Origin: Bacteroidales bacterium | Lineage (GTDB): Bacteria > Bacteroidota > Bacteroidia > Bacteroidales > GCA-2748055 | Length of the DNA stretch: 64,000 nucleotides | Direction of reading: 5' to 3' | NCBI GenBank assembly: GCA_023138875.1 | Contig: JAGLOO010000015.1 | Location: forward strand, 124,001 to 188,000 | In this document: in pieces, positions 25,682 through 34,898 of the stretch | How the letters are laid out: each line of letters starts with the position of its first letter | Position numbering within the stretch: the first letter of the stretch is position 1 | Position numbers and translations under genes: made by a program | The notes under the pieces: model-generated | Told to the model about the DNA's origin: nothing | Databases searched by the model: none | Seen by the model: only the letters and a program-made list of their open reading frames with translations

Positions 25682-28600
25682 ATGTCTATGAAAACCATGA
25701 GAAAGTTATTGCTCTCATTTGCCGTCCTGGGACTGGCGTTGAGTGTAATGGGCCAGGGTACGACCACCGCAGGTATGAACGGTCAGATCCTGGACGACAA
25801 TTCCAGTCCGCTGGCAGGTGCAACGGTGGTTGCAGTGCATGAACCTACAGGTTCGCAGTTCGGAGCAATTACAGGAGAAAAGGGATTTTTCCGTATTCCG
25901 AACATGAACATCGGCGGACCTTACAAGGTAACTGTCTCCTATGTTGGATATGAGAACCACGAACAGGGAAATATTTATCTGACACTGGGTCAGACCTTCC
26001 AGATCAATGTAGAGCTTGGGATGACCAAGGTGGCCATTGCCGAGGTAGAAATTATAGGCCGTCGGGTTAAGGAGTATGATGTATTTGACGGGAACCGGAC
26101 AGGGGCTGAAACCGTTGTGGGAGCCGAACAGATCGGCGATCTTCCATCGGTGAACAGGAACCTGGCTGACTTTACCAGGATGACCCCACAGGCCATCGTG
26201 GATGGGAACGGAGCCATCTCCATCGCCGGTATCAATAACCGCTATAACGCCATCTCTTTCGATGGTGCAGTGAACAACGATGTATTCGGACTTTCACCAA
26301 CAGGTACCAACGGTGGCCAGACTTATGGGACCCCCATCAGTATGGATGCCATCGAACAGTTCCAGATCACCCTGGCTCCTTATGATGTTCGCCAGTCAGG
26401 TTTTGCCGGTGCCAGCATCAACGCGGTAACGCGAAGTGGTTCCAACAAGGTGACAGGTTCGGCTTACTATTTCTTCAGGAACGAAGGACTGGCGGGAAAG
26501 ACTCCCACCGATAATGAAGATGTGAAGCGGACAAAATTGCCTGAGTTCAGTTCCAATACTTACGGATTCAGGGTGGGCGGACCCATCATTAAGAACAAAC
26601 TGTTCTTTTTTATCAACGGTGAGATGCAGCGGGAACAGACTCCCAAGCCTTTTAGTTTTGCCGATTATTCTGGCGATAGCGACCAGGCAACCATTGATGC
26701 AGTTGCGGCCAAATTACAGAATGACTTTGGATATGATCCCGGAACATACATGAGCAAGGCCGATGAGCTCAATTCCAATAAGCTGATTGCCAGGATTGAC
26801 TGGAACATCAACCAGAAGCACAAGCTGATGTTCAGGCACAGTTATACCAGCCTGGAGGCAATTAAAACCAACAGTTCCAGTTCCAGTTCGCTGAATTTCC
26901 TGAACAATGCACAGTATTTCCCCAGCGTTACCAATTCAACAGCGCTTGAATTGAAATCAAACCTGACCTCAAGCTCAAACAGCCTTGTGATCGGGTATAC
27001 CGCGGTCCGTGATGACAGGGATCCTTACGGGGATAATTTCCCTGCGACCAGGGTATATGATGGCAGCGGAACCCTCTATTTTGGTTCTGAACCTTATTCA
27101 ACCGCAAACGCGCTTGACCAAAATGTGCTCACCATCACAGATAACTACAGTATCTACAAAGGAAAGCACACCATCACTGTGGGTACCAACATTGAATTCT
27201 CATCCACTTATAACCTCTTCATGAGGAAGAATTTTGGTGAGTACAGGTATTCATCCATTGCTGATTTCATGACAGTTGGTACTGCTGGAGAAGTTCCTGC
27301 ATACCAGTATGAAAGAGGTTATTCACTGGTGGACGACATTACAGGCGACGGATCAGCCGCTGCTGCCGACTTTAACATGCTTCAGTGGGGTCTTTATGCC
27401 CAGGATGAATTCCAGGCATCACAGGACCTGAAGATCACCTTCGGGATCCGCGTAGACATGCCTATGTTCCTGACCGACAACCCGGTGGATGATCATTTCA
27501 ACAATACCACCATCCCAGAACTTGAGGCTGCAGGATGGGACATGGAGGGTGCACAATCAGGACAGATGCCGAAATCCTCTCTTATGTTCTCCCCCAGGGT
27601 AGGATTTAACTGGGATGTATCGGGCGACAAATCCACCCAGCTGCGTGGTGGTGTAGGTGTCTTTACCTCACGCCTGCCACTGGTATGGCCCGGTGGTTCG
27701 TATACCAACAGTGGGGTGACCATTGGTGGTGTATATCACAGGAGTTCATGGAATGGTGGAGCAAACCCTATCACATACAGGTCCGAATGGGATAACCAGT
27801 ACAAGAATCCCGATTTCGGTTATCCCGAAGCCGATTACGGCGGACAGGTGGACCTATTCGCACAAAACTTCAAATTCCCCCAGATGTTCAGGGCCAACCT
27901 GGCTGTGGACCAGAAACTGCCTTGGGGATTGATCGGAACTGTGGAGGTACTCTATACCAGGACGCTGAACAATGTGAACTATTTTAATGTGAATGTGGAT
28001 CCCAATCCGGCTGGCAAACTGGCTGGTGCCGACAACCGGAACTATTTCTCCGATGACAACATTACTGATGACTATACACGGGTGATGCTGGGTACCAATA
28101 CCAATGAAGGGTATACTTATAACTTTACTGCTCAGCTGCAGAAGCCCTTTAGCAATGGTCTGACAGCCAGCCTGGCCTATACATTCGGCCGTGCCATGGC
28201 ACTTAATGACGGAACATCCAGTCAGAACAGTTCCCAGTGGAGGTACATGGAAAATGTCAGTGGCCTGAACTACCTGGACCTGAGTGTCTCAGACTTTGAC
28301 CTGGGCCACAGGGTTCTTGGTTATGTGAACTACAAAGTAGACTGGATTGGTCACATGACTTCCTCTTTCACCCTTTACTACAATGGCCAGTCAGGCGATG
28401 TATACTCCTATGTATATAATGACTATGGTGATTTGAATGGTGAAGGTGAAAATGCTGGTAACCTGGTCTACGTGCCCGCTTCACAGAGCGAGATTGTATT
28501 CTCCGATGACGCTACTGCCGGTGCGCAGTGGACAGCCCTGGATAACTTCATTGAAAATGATGACTACCTGAGTACACGCAGGGGAGAATATGCTGAGCGC

Positions 28601-28930
28601 AATGCAGCCCGCATGCCTTTTGCCAGTATCTTTGATTTCAAGTTTGCACAGGATATTTACGTGTCCGGAGGAGATATCAAGCATACATTGCAGCTGACCT
28701 TCGATCTGTTCAACCTGGGTAACCTGATCAACAATAAGTGGGGCCGCATGTATTATGTCGGCAACAAGGCGTTACGGCTCATCGATTTTGAAGGATTTGC
28801 GGATGATATCGATGGTGGCACACCTACCTTTTCCTTTGATGCTCCCGACGGAGATGTCTGGGATATTGATGACATCGGTGTGAACAGTTCACGCTGGCAG
28901 GCCCAGATAGGGATCCGTTATATCTTTTAA
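25682..28930 (+). CDS. TonB-dependent receptor, Oar-like, with carboxypeptidase-regulatory domain
   Basis: A 1082-residue outer-membrane protein. It has a signal peptide (MRKLLLSFAVLGLALSVMGQ), a CarboxypepD_reg-like domain (residues 28-110), a plug (ETVVGAEQIGDLPSVNRNLADFT), and a long barrel ending in IGIRYIF. The conserved GNGAISIAGINNRYN and SITLAPYDVRQSGFAG-like plug segments resemble Oar-type receptors. No SusD-like partner follows, so it is not a SusCD polysaccharide importer; its substrate is unknown. The start at 25682 fits the signal peptide; the extension to 25622 does not. A terminator-like hairpin follows. Confidence 0.9.
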   Translation: MSMKTMRKLLLSFAVLGLALSVMGQGTTTAGMNGQILDDNSSPLAGATVVAVHEPTGSQFGAITGEKGFFRIPNMNIGGPYKVTVSYVGYENHEQGNIYLTLGQTFQINVELGMTKVAIAEVEIIGRRVKEYDVFDGNRTGAETVVGAEQIGDLPSVNRNLADFTRMTPQAIVDGNGAISIAGINNRYNAISFDGAVNNDVFGLSPTGTNGGQTYGTPISMDAIEQFQITLAPYDVRQSGFAGASINAVTRSGSNKVTGSAYYFFRNEGLAGKTPTDNEDVKRTKLPEFSSNTYGFRVGGPIIKNKLFFFINGEMQREQTPKPFSFADYSGDSDQATIDAVAAKLQNDFGYDPGTYMSKADELNSNKLIARIDWNINQKHKLMFRHSYTSLEAIKTNSSSSSSLNFLNNAQYFPSVTNSTALELKSNLTSSSNSLVIGYTAVRDDRDPYGDNFPATRVYDGSGTLYFGSEPYSTANALDQNVLTITDNYSIYKGKHTITVGTNIEFSSTYNLFMRKNFGEYRYSSIADFMTVGTAGEVPAYQYERGYSLVDDITGDGSAAAADFNMLQWGLYAQDEFQASQDLKITFGIRVDMPMFLTDNPVDDHFNNTTIPELEAAGWDMEGAQSGQMPKSSLMFSPRVGFNWDVSGDKSTQLRGGVGVFTSRLPLVWPGGSYTNSGVTIGGVYHRSSWNGGANPITYRSEWDNQYKNPDFGYPEADYGGQVDLFAQNFKFPQMFRANLAVDQKLPWGLIGTVEVLYTRTLNNVNYFNVNVDPNPAGKLAGADNRNYFSDDNITDDYTRVMLGTNTNEGYTYNFTAQLQKPFSNGLTASLAYTFGRAMALNDGTSSQNSSQWRYMENVSGLNYLDLSVSDFDLGHRVLGYVNYKVDWIGHMTSSFTLYYNGQSGDVYSYVYNDYGDLNGEGENAGNLVYVPASQSEIVFSDDATAGAQWTALDNFIENDDYLSTRRGEYAERNAARMPFASIFDFKFAQDIYVSGGDIKHTLQLTFDLFNLGNLINNKWGRMYYVGNKALRLIDFEGFADDIDGGTPTFSFDAPDGDVWDIDDIGVNSSRWQAQIGIRYIF

Positions 28931-28950
28931 CACCACATTTTTCAATCAAA

Positions 28951-28986
28951 AAAGAGGCTGTCTCAAAAGGGCAGTCTCTTTTTTTT
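28951..28986 (+). terminator. Intrinsic terminator after the Oar-like receptor
   Basis: AAAGAGGCTG (28951-28960) pairs with CAGTCTCTTT (28972-28981) with one G-U, around an 11-base loop, followed by a run of T. It is one of three similar elements in the window (also near 29068 and 41183). Confidence 0.8.
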
Positions 28987-29067
28987 CTATCTCCGGATAT
29001 TGTTTTCGTTGCTGAACCACATGCTTCGCATTCGCTTAGGCAACTCATCCAACATCCCGAAAACAGG

Positions 29068-29104
29068 AAAAAGGCTTGTCTTAAAAGGGCAGTCACTTTT
29101 TTTC
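29068..29104 (+). repeat. Degenerate second copy of the terminator-like element
   Basis: The sequence GGCTTGTCTTAAAAGGGCAG followed by TCACTTTTTTT matches the element at 28951-28986 in order and spacing but has a weaker stem. It lies about 120 bases downstream in the same gap, with no gene between. The two copies suggest a small local duplication or a mobile terminator-like repeat. Confidence 0.55.
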
Positions 29105-29531
29105 GATCCCTACCTGCTGCTGATAAGGAAGTTTTCAATGAGGAGGAGTTCCGCGTGAACACTGGGATCGAGAGGGCACAAGGATTTCGTGGTATTCCAT
29201 AATCGCCACAATATCAGTCAAGTAACGATTTTTTACAGAAGAAAAAATTGTGATTTTTCTCATGTGTCTGACTTTAATTGAGTTAGCTGTGGGGTTGATT
29301 TCTTGTTAATAAAAACGGGTCCATTTCACCCAATCTACTATTGATTTCTTCTTAATTTCATAACCCGGAATCTGTATCGCGGAGGACCCCTTTTTCATCC
29401 TTTTTAAGGAAAGTCATTTGATTTTTACAATGTGAAAAAAGGGTCCCTTTATCTCTTTTAAAGAGGCCTCGGCTTGTAAGGCGCAAAAGATCAACAGGTT
29501 GCGGACTAGTTAATATTCTAATTTGAAAAGA
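29105..29531. other. Long leader region upstream of ribonucleotide reductase
   Basis: No gene is visible in this gap. It includes a strong hairpin at 29384-29446, described separately. I looked for a cobalamin riboswitch, expected for some B12-dependent enzymes, and saw no B12-box-like sequence. Confidence 0.4.
29384..29446. promoter_or_regulatory. Long inverted repeat in the nrdJ leader
   Basis: GGACCCCTTTTTCA at 29384-29397 is complementary over 13 of 14 positions to TGAAAAAAGGGTCC at 29433-29446, with a 35-base loop, ending 86 bases before the ribonucleotide reductase ATG. The stem is strong enough to fold in RNA, so it may be a leader control element or a terminator of upstream transcription. 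Confidence 0.5.
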
Positions 29532-32147
29532 ATGGCAGAAAAGGCAGTACCACAGAAAAACATGGCGTTTGTTGAAAAGGAGCTTATCGAAAAAACAGAA
29601 GGAGTGACAGGAGAAGAGCAGAAGCTTCAGCACACGTACAGTATTGATGAAGCCTTTAACGCCTCGGTGGAGTACTTTGATGGTGATGAACTGGCTGCCA
29701 GGGTCTGGGTGAATAAATACGCACTGAAAGATTCCTATGGCAAGATCTATGAACGTACACCTGATGACATGCACAGGCGCCTTGCATCTGAAATCAGCCG
29801 CATTGAGAATAGATACCCCAACCCCCTCTCCTTTGATGAGCTTTTTGAATTGATGCGCGGATTCAAATACATTGTTCCCCAGGGATCGCCCATGACCGGA
29901 ATTGGCAATAATTTTCAGATTGCCAGCCTTTCAAATTGCTTTGTGATCGGACATGATGGCGCTGCTGATTCTTACGGGGGGATCATGAAGATCGACCAGG
30001 AACAGGTACAGTTGATGAAACGTCGTGGGGGTGTAGGGCATGACCTATCACATATCAGGCCCACAGGCAGTCCGGTCCTGAACAGTGCGATATCCTCCAC
30101 GGGTGTGGTACCGTTTATGGAACGCTATTCAAATTCCACCAGGGAAGTAGCCCAGGATGGCAGGAGAGGCGCGTTGATGCTGAGCATTTCCATTAAGCAT
30201 CCCGATGCTGAGAATTTTATCGATGCGAAACTGGAAGCAGGCAAAGTAACAGGAGCCAATGTTTCGGTGAGGATCAACGATGAATTCATGAAGGCTGTAG
30301 TTGAAGGAAAGTCTTTTGTGCAGCAGTACCCCATTGATTCGGTGAATCCCAGTTATACAAAGGAAATTGATGCCCGGGGATTGTGGAAAAAGATTGTTTA
30401 CAATGCCTGGAAATCGGCAGAGCCTGGAATTCTTTTCTGGGACACCGTTTCCAGGGAATCGGTGGCTGATAGTTATTCCGACAGGGGATTCAAAACTGTT
30501 TCCACCAATCCATGTGGTGAAATTCCTCTCTGTCCCTACGACAGCTGCCGGTTGCTGGCCATCAACCTTTTCAGTTACGTGGAAAATCCCTTTGAAGAAC
30601 AGGTTAAATTCAACTGGGACAAGTTTCGTACACATGTGGGTCTGGCACAAAGGATCATGGATGACATCATCGATCTTGAGCTTGAAAAGGTGGATGCCAT
30701 CCTGGATAAGATCTATGCAGATCCGGAGGATGAAGAGATCAAAAGGGTAGAGATCAACCTGTGGGAAAACATCAGGAAGAAGGCCCTGGAGGGAAGAAGG
30801 ACCGGAGTGGGCATTACTGCTGAAGGAGATATGCTTGCAGGATTGGGGCTTCGTTATGGAAGTGAAAATGCCATTGATTTTTCCGTTGAGGTACATAAAA
30901 CTATTGCCATCGAAGCTTACCGGTCCTCTGTGAAAATGGCAAGGGAACGCGGACCATTTGAAATTTTCGATTTTAATAAGGAAAAAGATAATCCGTTTAT
31001 TAAAAGGCTGGGAAAAGAAGATCCGCAATTGATCGAAGAGATGAAACAGCACGGTCGAAGGAATATTTCACTGCTCACCATTGCTCCCACCGGTACAACC
31101 AGCCTGATGACCCAGACCAGTTCCGGTATCGAACCGGTATTCCTGCCGGCCTATAAGCGCCGCCGGAAAGTGAATCCCAACGATAAGAAAGCAAATATAT
31201 CATTTGTGGATGAGGTGGGTGATAGCTGGGAGGAGTACAATGTATTTCACCACAACTTCCTTAACTGGCTGAAGGTGAATGGTATGGATCCGGATGAGGT
31301 GAAGAACTTCAGCGATGAGGATGTGAAGGAACTGGTAAAGCGATCTCCCTATTATAAAGCCACATCCAATGATGTGAACTGGGTCCAGAAGGTAAAAATG
31401 CAGGGAGCCATCCAGAAGTGGGTGGATCACTCCATCAGTGTTACCATCAATCTTCCTTCAGATGCAAAGGAGGAATTGGTAAGTGAACTGTACGTCAAAG
31501 CCTGGAAAAGCGGATGTAAAGGGGTGACTGTTTACCGTGACGGATCCAGGGCAGGTGTGCTGGTGGCCAATGATAAAAATAAGGAGGGAGAATCACAATT
31601 TCCCATCAAGCGACCCAGGGAGCTGGAAGCCGAGATACTCAGGTTTAAGAACAATGATGAAGACTGGATCGCATTCATTGGGCTGCTCAAGGATAAACCT
31701 TACGAGATCTTTACCGGACGGAAAGAAGAGGATACTTTCCCGATCCCATCCAAAGTAAAGAAAGGAAAGATCCTCAAAACGAAAAATGAGGATGGAACCA
31801 AACGGTATGACTTCCAGTATGTGGATAAATACGGTTATAAGGTGACCATGGGAGGCCTTTCTCACCAGTTCAACAAGGAGTTCTGGAACTATGCCAAATT
31901 GATTTCAGGTGTGTTGAGGCACGGAATGCCGGTGATAGATGCCATCAACCTGATCAGTTCATTAAGACTGGATAATGAATCGATCAATACCTGGAGTGCG
32001 GGTGTGGTCCGATCACTTAGGAAATATATACCCAACGGAACAAAAGCCAAATCGGATCAGAAATGTGAAGAATGTAGTTCAAACAACCTTCTTTACCAGG
32101 AGGGATGCCTGATATGTACCGATTGTGGCTCCTCCAAATGCGGATAA
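29532..32147 (+). CDS. nrdJ: Adenosylcobalamin-dependent (class II) ribonucleotide reductase
   Basis: The 871-residue enzyme reduces ribonucleotides to deoxyribonucleotides using adenosylcobalamin. Seen features are the N-terminal cysteine in IASLSNCFVIG, the catalytic loop STNPCGEIPL near residue 328, the TIAPTGTTSLMTQTSSGIEP loop, and a C-terminal CxxC...CxxC cluster (CEECSSNN, CTDCGSSKCG). The ATG at 29532 is chosen over a TTG at 29523. It works without oxygen, consistent with a strict or facultative anaerobe. No other reductase gene is in the window. Confidence 0.95.
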   Translation: MAEKAVPQKNMAFVEKELIEKTEGVTGEEQKLQHTYSIDEAFNASVEYFDGDELAARVWVNKYALKDSYGKIYERTPDDMHRRLASEISRIENRYPNPLSFDELFELMRGFKYIVPQGSPMTGIGNNFQIASLSNCFVIGHDGAADSYGGIMKIDQEQVQLMKRRGGVGHDLSHIRPTGSPVLNSAISSTGVVPFMERYSNSTREVAQDGRRGALMLSISIKHPDAENFIDAKLEAGKVTGANVSVRINDEFMKAVVEGKSFVQQYPIDSVNPSYTKEIDARGLWKKIVYNAWKSAEPGILFWDTVSRESVADSYSDRGFKTVSTNPCGEIPLCPYDSCRLLAINLFSYVENPFEEQVKFNWDKFRTHVGLAQRIMDDIIDLELEKVDAILDKIYADPEDEEIKRVEINLWENIRKKALEGRRTGVGITAEGDMLAGLGLRYGSENAIDFSVEVHKTIAIEAYRSSVKMARERGPFEIFDFNKEKDNPFIKRLGKEDPQLIEEMKQHGRRNISLLTIAPTGTTSLMTQTSSGIEPVFLPAYKRRRKVNPNDKKANISFVDEVGDSWEEYNVFHHNFLNWLKVNGMDPDEVKNFSDEDVKELVKRSPYYKATSNDVNWVQKVKMQGAIQKWVDHSISVTINLPSDAKEELVSELYVKAWKSGCKGVTVYRDGSRAGVLVANDKNKEGESQFPIKRPRELEAEILRFKNNDEDWIAFIGLLKDKPYEIFTGRKEEDTFPIPSKVKKGKILKTKNEDGTKRYDFQYVDKYGYKVTMGGLSHQFNKEFWNYAKLISGVLRHGMPVIDAINLISSLRLDNESINTWSAGVVRSLRKYIPNGTKAKSDQKCEECSSNNLLYQEGCLICTDCGSSKCG

Positions 32148-32188
32148 TCCGTGAATGTTGTTAATCCCTTCCGGGCATTACTTGAAGG

Positions 32189-32527
32189 TTATCCCTGATC
32201 TTCAGCCTTTTTTGTAATTATAAAAGCAACAACCAGGCCAAGTCCTCCGAAAAACAAGGTAGAAGCAAAGTAGGCTGGTTCTTCCTGGATTTGGGTATAG
32301 GTCTCAAGCAAACTGCCAATAAACAGTCCGAATCCAAGACCCACCAGAAGCAAGGCCCATTTCAGGATGCCATAAACACTGGGTTTCGATCTATTCATAA
32401 AGTCCTGTGGATTGACTCCTTTATCAATCATAGCCATCCGTTCACGATTCCTGGCTGTGACGATCACAAATATTATCCCGAAGGTGGCTGCGAAGATTGA
32501 AACGGGTACAAAAATATCTGATAACAT
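32189..32527 (-). CDS. DUF6249-type small inner-membrane protein
   Basis: A 112-residue protein with three hydrophobic segments (residues 5-23, 52-72, 86-105) and the conserved cytosolic stretch TARNRERMAMIDKGVNPQDF, as in DUF6249 proteins. Function unknown. It is divergent from the ECF sigma gene. Its upstream region carries the same TGTAAC-N17-CGTC signature as the sigma gene, so it is probably a target of that sigma factor. Confidence 0.8.
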   Translation of the reverse strand: MLSDIFVPVSIFAATFGIIFVIVTARNRERMAMIDKGVNPQDFMNRSKPSVYGILKWALLLVGLGFGLFIGSLLETYTQIQEEPAYFASTLFFGGLGLVVAFIITKKAEDQG

Positions 32528-32567
32528 AATTATTTGGTTTTGGTTAAACGTTGTTTGTTACATCTTT

Positions 32568-32594
32568 GACGCTTCAATTTCTTTTCATGTTACA
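32568..32594 (-). promoter_or_regulatory. ECF-type promoter of the DUF6249 gene
   Basis: On the minus strand TGTAAC (32594-32589) and CGTC (32571-32568) are spaced by 17 bases, 41 bases before the ATG. The same boxes and spacing appear in the opposite direction before the ECF sigma gene. Confidence 0.65.
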
Positions 32595-32663
32595 GAATTA
32601 TGTCATAATTTGACTCACAAATTGATCGTGTAAATATTGCGGGGAAGAAAAGTTGTGAGAATC

Positions 32664-32690
32664 TGTAACGTTTTCGCTAACTGAGTCGTC
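32664..32690 (+). promoter_or_regulatory. ECF-type autoregulatory promoter
   Basis: TGTAAC (32664-32669) and CGTC (32687-32690) are spaced by 17 bases and lie 12 bases before the sigma factor ATG. AAC and CGTC boxes are typical of ECF promoters, and many ECF sigma factors transcribe their own gene. Confidence 0.65.
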
Positions 32691-32701
32691 ATATACATTG
32701 C

Positions 32702-33274
32702 ATGGAGATCCATGGAGAGACATACTACATCGACCGCATAAAGGAGGGAGATAAAAAGGCATTTACCTGGGTGGTTGATACTTACAAGGACATGGTGTAC
32801 ACCATATGCCTCAGGATGCTTACCAATGAGACGGATGCTGCGGAAGCAGCACAGGAGGTGTTTGTGAAGGCATACCGTTACATACAGGGCTTCCAGCAGA
32901 AGTCAAAGTTCTCTACATGGCTTTACCGGATTTCTTACAACCATTGCATCAGTGTGATCCGTAAGAAAACAAAGGTCATTGATCTGGTGGATGAAATGCC
33001 GGTAGATGAGGTTAATGAGAGCGATATTAATGGTCTTGACAGATTGTCGCTGGAAGAGAGGAGGAGGTATTTACAAATGGCCATTGAGGCGCTTCCTGAA
33101 ACGGATGCTGTGGTTGTTACATTATTCTACTATGATGAGTTGTCACTGGATGAGATCGCCGGGGTAACGGGTCTTACCAGCAGCAACATAAGGATTAAGC
33201 TTCACAGGTCAAGAAAAAGAATGTACCAGGTGATCAGCAGTAACTTAAAATCGGAAATATCATCAATTTTGTAA
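32702..33274 (+). CDS. ECF-family RNA polymerase sigma factor
   Basis: A 190-residue sigma-70 family protein of the ECF type. Region 2 is residues 20-90 (DMVYTICLRMLTNETDAAEAAQEVFVKAYR, FSTWLYRISYNHCISVIRK) and region 4 is 120-185 (LPETDAVVVTLFYYDELSLDEIAGVTGL, IRIKLHRSRKRM). It directs RNA polymerase to a small regulon, including probably itself and the divergent DUF6249 gene. The next gene begins one base after its stop and encodes a small membrane protein that could be its anti-sigma partner. Confidence 0.95.
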   Translation: MEIHGETYYIDRIKEGDKKAFTWVVDTYKDMVYTICLRMLTNETDAAEAAQEVFVKAYRYIQGFQQKSKFSTWLYRISYNHCISVIRKKTKVIDLVDEMPVDEVNESDINGLDRLSLEERRRYLQMAIEALPETDAVVVTLFYYDELSLDEIAGVTGLTSSNIRIKLHRSRKRMYQVISSNLKSEISSIL

Positions 33275-33275
33275 T

Positions 33276-33689
33276 ATGGACAGGGATTCGAAAATATATA
33301 AGCTCATCAGAGAGACGGGGATCGTACCTGCACCCCGGCAGTTTACCGGTTATGTGATGGATAAAATCGAGTCTGAGCCGGGAAAGAAGATCTATAAGCC
33401 CATTATTGGAAGGGATGGCAGGATCATAATCATCATTTTAATACTGGGAACAGTTTTACTTTCAATACTATTTTCAGAACCCGGTAGCAAGCTTACCGAA
33501 AACAGGCTGAAATTGCCCGAAATGAATATTACCTTGGATTTTCTATCCAGGTGGCAATTGCCGGAAATGAGCTTTTCCCTGAATTTTCTATCAGACATTA
33601 ATATTTCCACAGGTTTGCTTTCAGCACTTGTGGCCGTATTTATCCTGGTTCTGTCCGATGCCGGGCTCAGCAGAAGGAGACTTGTGTAA
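33276..33689 (+). CDS. Small membrane protein, possible anti-sigma partner
   Basis: A 137-residue protein whose first 50 residues are cytosolic (DSKIYKLIRETGIVPAPRQF). Two hydrophobic segments follow (about 50-66 and 112-130), flanking a repeat-like stretch in which LPEMNITLDFLSRWQ is echoed by LPEMSFSLNFLSDIN. No zinc-binding anti-sigma motif is visible. Position immediately after an ECF sigma gene and membrane topology suggest an anti-sigma or co-regulator role; this is inference. Confidence 0.65.
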   Translation: MDRDSKIYKLIRETGIVPAPRQFTGYVMDKIESEPGKKIYKPIIGRDGRIIIIILILGTVLLSILFSEPGSKLTENRLKLPEMNITLDFLSRWQLPEMSFSLNFLSDINISTGLLSALVAVFILVLSDAGLSRRRLV

Positions 33690-33704
33690 TCAGTAATCCT
33701 GAGA

Positions 33705-34895
33705 TCAGTCAATGACCCCCAGATCCTTTCCCACTTTAATAAAGCCGTTGATGGCCCGGTCGAGGTGATCCTGCTGATGGGCAGCAGAGAGTTGGACCCT
33801 GATCCTGGCCTGTTCCCTGGGTACCACCGGAAAGTAAAAGCCAATCACATAGATCCCCTCATCCAGTAGTCTTGCTGCGAATTTCTGGGATAGTTTTGCA
33901 TCATACAGCATCACCGCACAGATGGCTGACTGGGTGGGTTTGATATCGAATCCTGCAGCCAGCATTTTTTCCATGAAATATTCGGTGTTGGTATGCAGCC
34001 TTTCCTGTAGCTCAGTGGTTTCATCCATCATATCAAACATCCTGATTCCGGCCCCCGTAACCGAAGGTGGAAGGGAGTTGGAGAAGAGGTAGGGCCTTGA
34101 GCGCTGGCGAAGCATTTCAATGATCTCCTTTTTACCGGTGGTAAATCCGCCGATGGCGCCTCCGAATGCTTTTCCCAGGGTCCCGGTGATGATGTCCACC
34201 TTGCCCCTGATGTTGAATAGTTCTGTCACTCCCCGGCCGGTTTCTCCCACGACGCCTGCCGAGTGACATTCATCCACCATCACCATGGCATCATATTTTT
34301 CTGCCAGCTTACAAATGCGGTCTACCGGCGCCACATTCCCATCCATAGAGAATACTCCATCGGTGACGATGATCCTGAAGCGTTGTTCACGGGCCTGGAT
34401 CAGCTGTTGTTCCAGGTCTTCCATGTCGGCGTTCTTATACCGGTAGCGTTGTGCTTTACAGAGCCGAACCCCATCGATGATGGAAGCATGGTTCAATGAA
34501 TCGGAAATGATGGCATCTTCAGCAGTCAGGAGGGGTTCAAAAACGCCGCCGTTGGCATCGAAGCAGGCTGCGTATAGGATGGTGTCTTCAGTTCCAAAGT
34601 ATGCAGCGATTTTCTGTTCCAGGGTCTTATGTATGTCCTGGGTTCCACAGATGAACCTGACCGATGACATGCCAAACCCATGTGAGTCAAGCGCTTCCTT
34701 TGCGGCCTGGATCAGGTCGGGGTGATTGGACAGGCCCAGGTAATTGTTGGCACAAAAATTCAAAACCTTCTCTCCGCTATCCAGCTCGATCTCTGCCGTC
34801 TGGGAAGAGGTAATGATCCGCTCGGATTTAAATAGCCCGGCCTCCCGGATGTTTTCAAGTTCAGCCTGAAGGTGCTCTTTTATTTTTCCGTACAT
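33705..34895 (-). CDS. kbl: 2-amino-3-ketobutyrate CoA ligase (glycine C-acetyltransferase)
   Basis: The 396-residue PLP enzyme cleaves 2-amino-3-ketobutyrate with CoA to glycine and acetyl-CoA. Motifs are the PLP-lysine segment GTLGKAFGGAIGG, VDECHSAGVVGETGRG, and the opening LNFCANNYLGLSNHP. It lies 3 bases after the threonine dehydrogenase gene; together they form the threonine-to-glycine pathway. Confidence 0.95.
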   Translation of the reverse strand: MYGKIKEHLQAELENIREAGLFKSERIITSSQTAEIELDSGEKVLNFCANNYLGLSNHPDLIQAAKEALDSHGFGMSSVRFICGTQDIHKTLEQKIAAYFGTEDTILYAACFDANGGVFEPLLTAEDAIISDSLNHASIIDGVRLCKAQRYRYKNADMEDLEQQLIQAREQRFRIIVTDGVFSMDGNVAPVDRICKLAEKYDAMVMVDECHSAGVVGETGRGVTELFNIRGKVDIITGTLGKAFGGAIGGFTTGKKEIIEMLRQRSRPYLFSNSLPPSVTGAGIRMFDMMDETTELQERLHTNTEYFMEKMLAAGFDIKPTQSAICAVMLYDAKLSQKFAARLLDEGIYVIGFYFPVVPREQARIRVQLSAAHQQDHLDRAINGFIKVGKDLGVID

Positions 34896-34898
34896 ATT

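Noticed and set aside
29105-29531. Cobalamin riboswitch before the B12-dependent reductase
   Set aside because: No B12-box-like sequence or matching layout was found by eye; only a simple hairpin is present.
30129-31052. A 307-codon minus-strand frame inside ribonucleotide reductase
   Set aside because: The reductase frame on the other strand carries all conserved motifs; the antisense frame has none.
33690-33710. Terminator between the anti-sigma-like gene and kbl
   Set aside because: The gap is only 15 bases and the CTGA/TCAG pairing is too weak without a U-tract.
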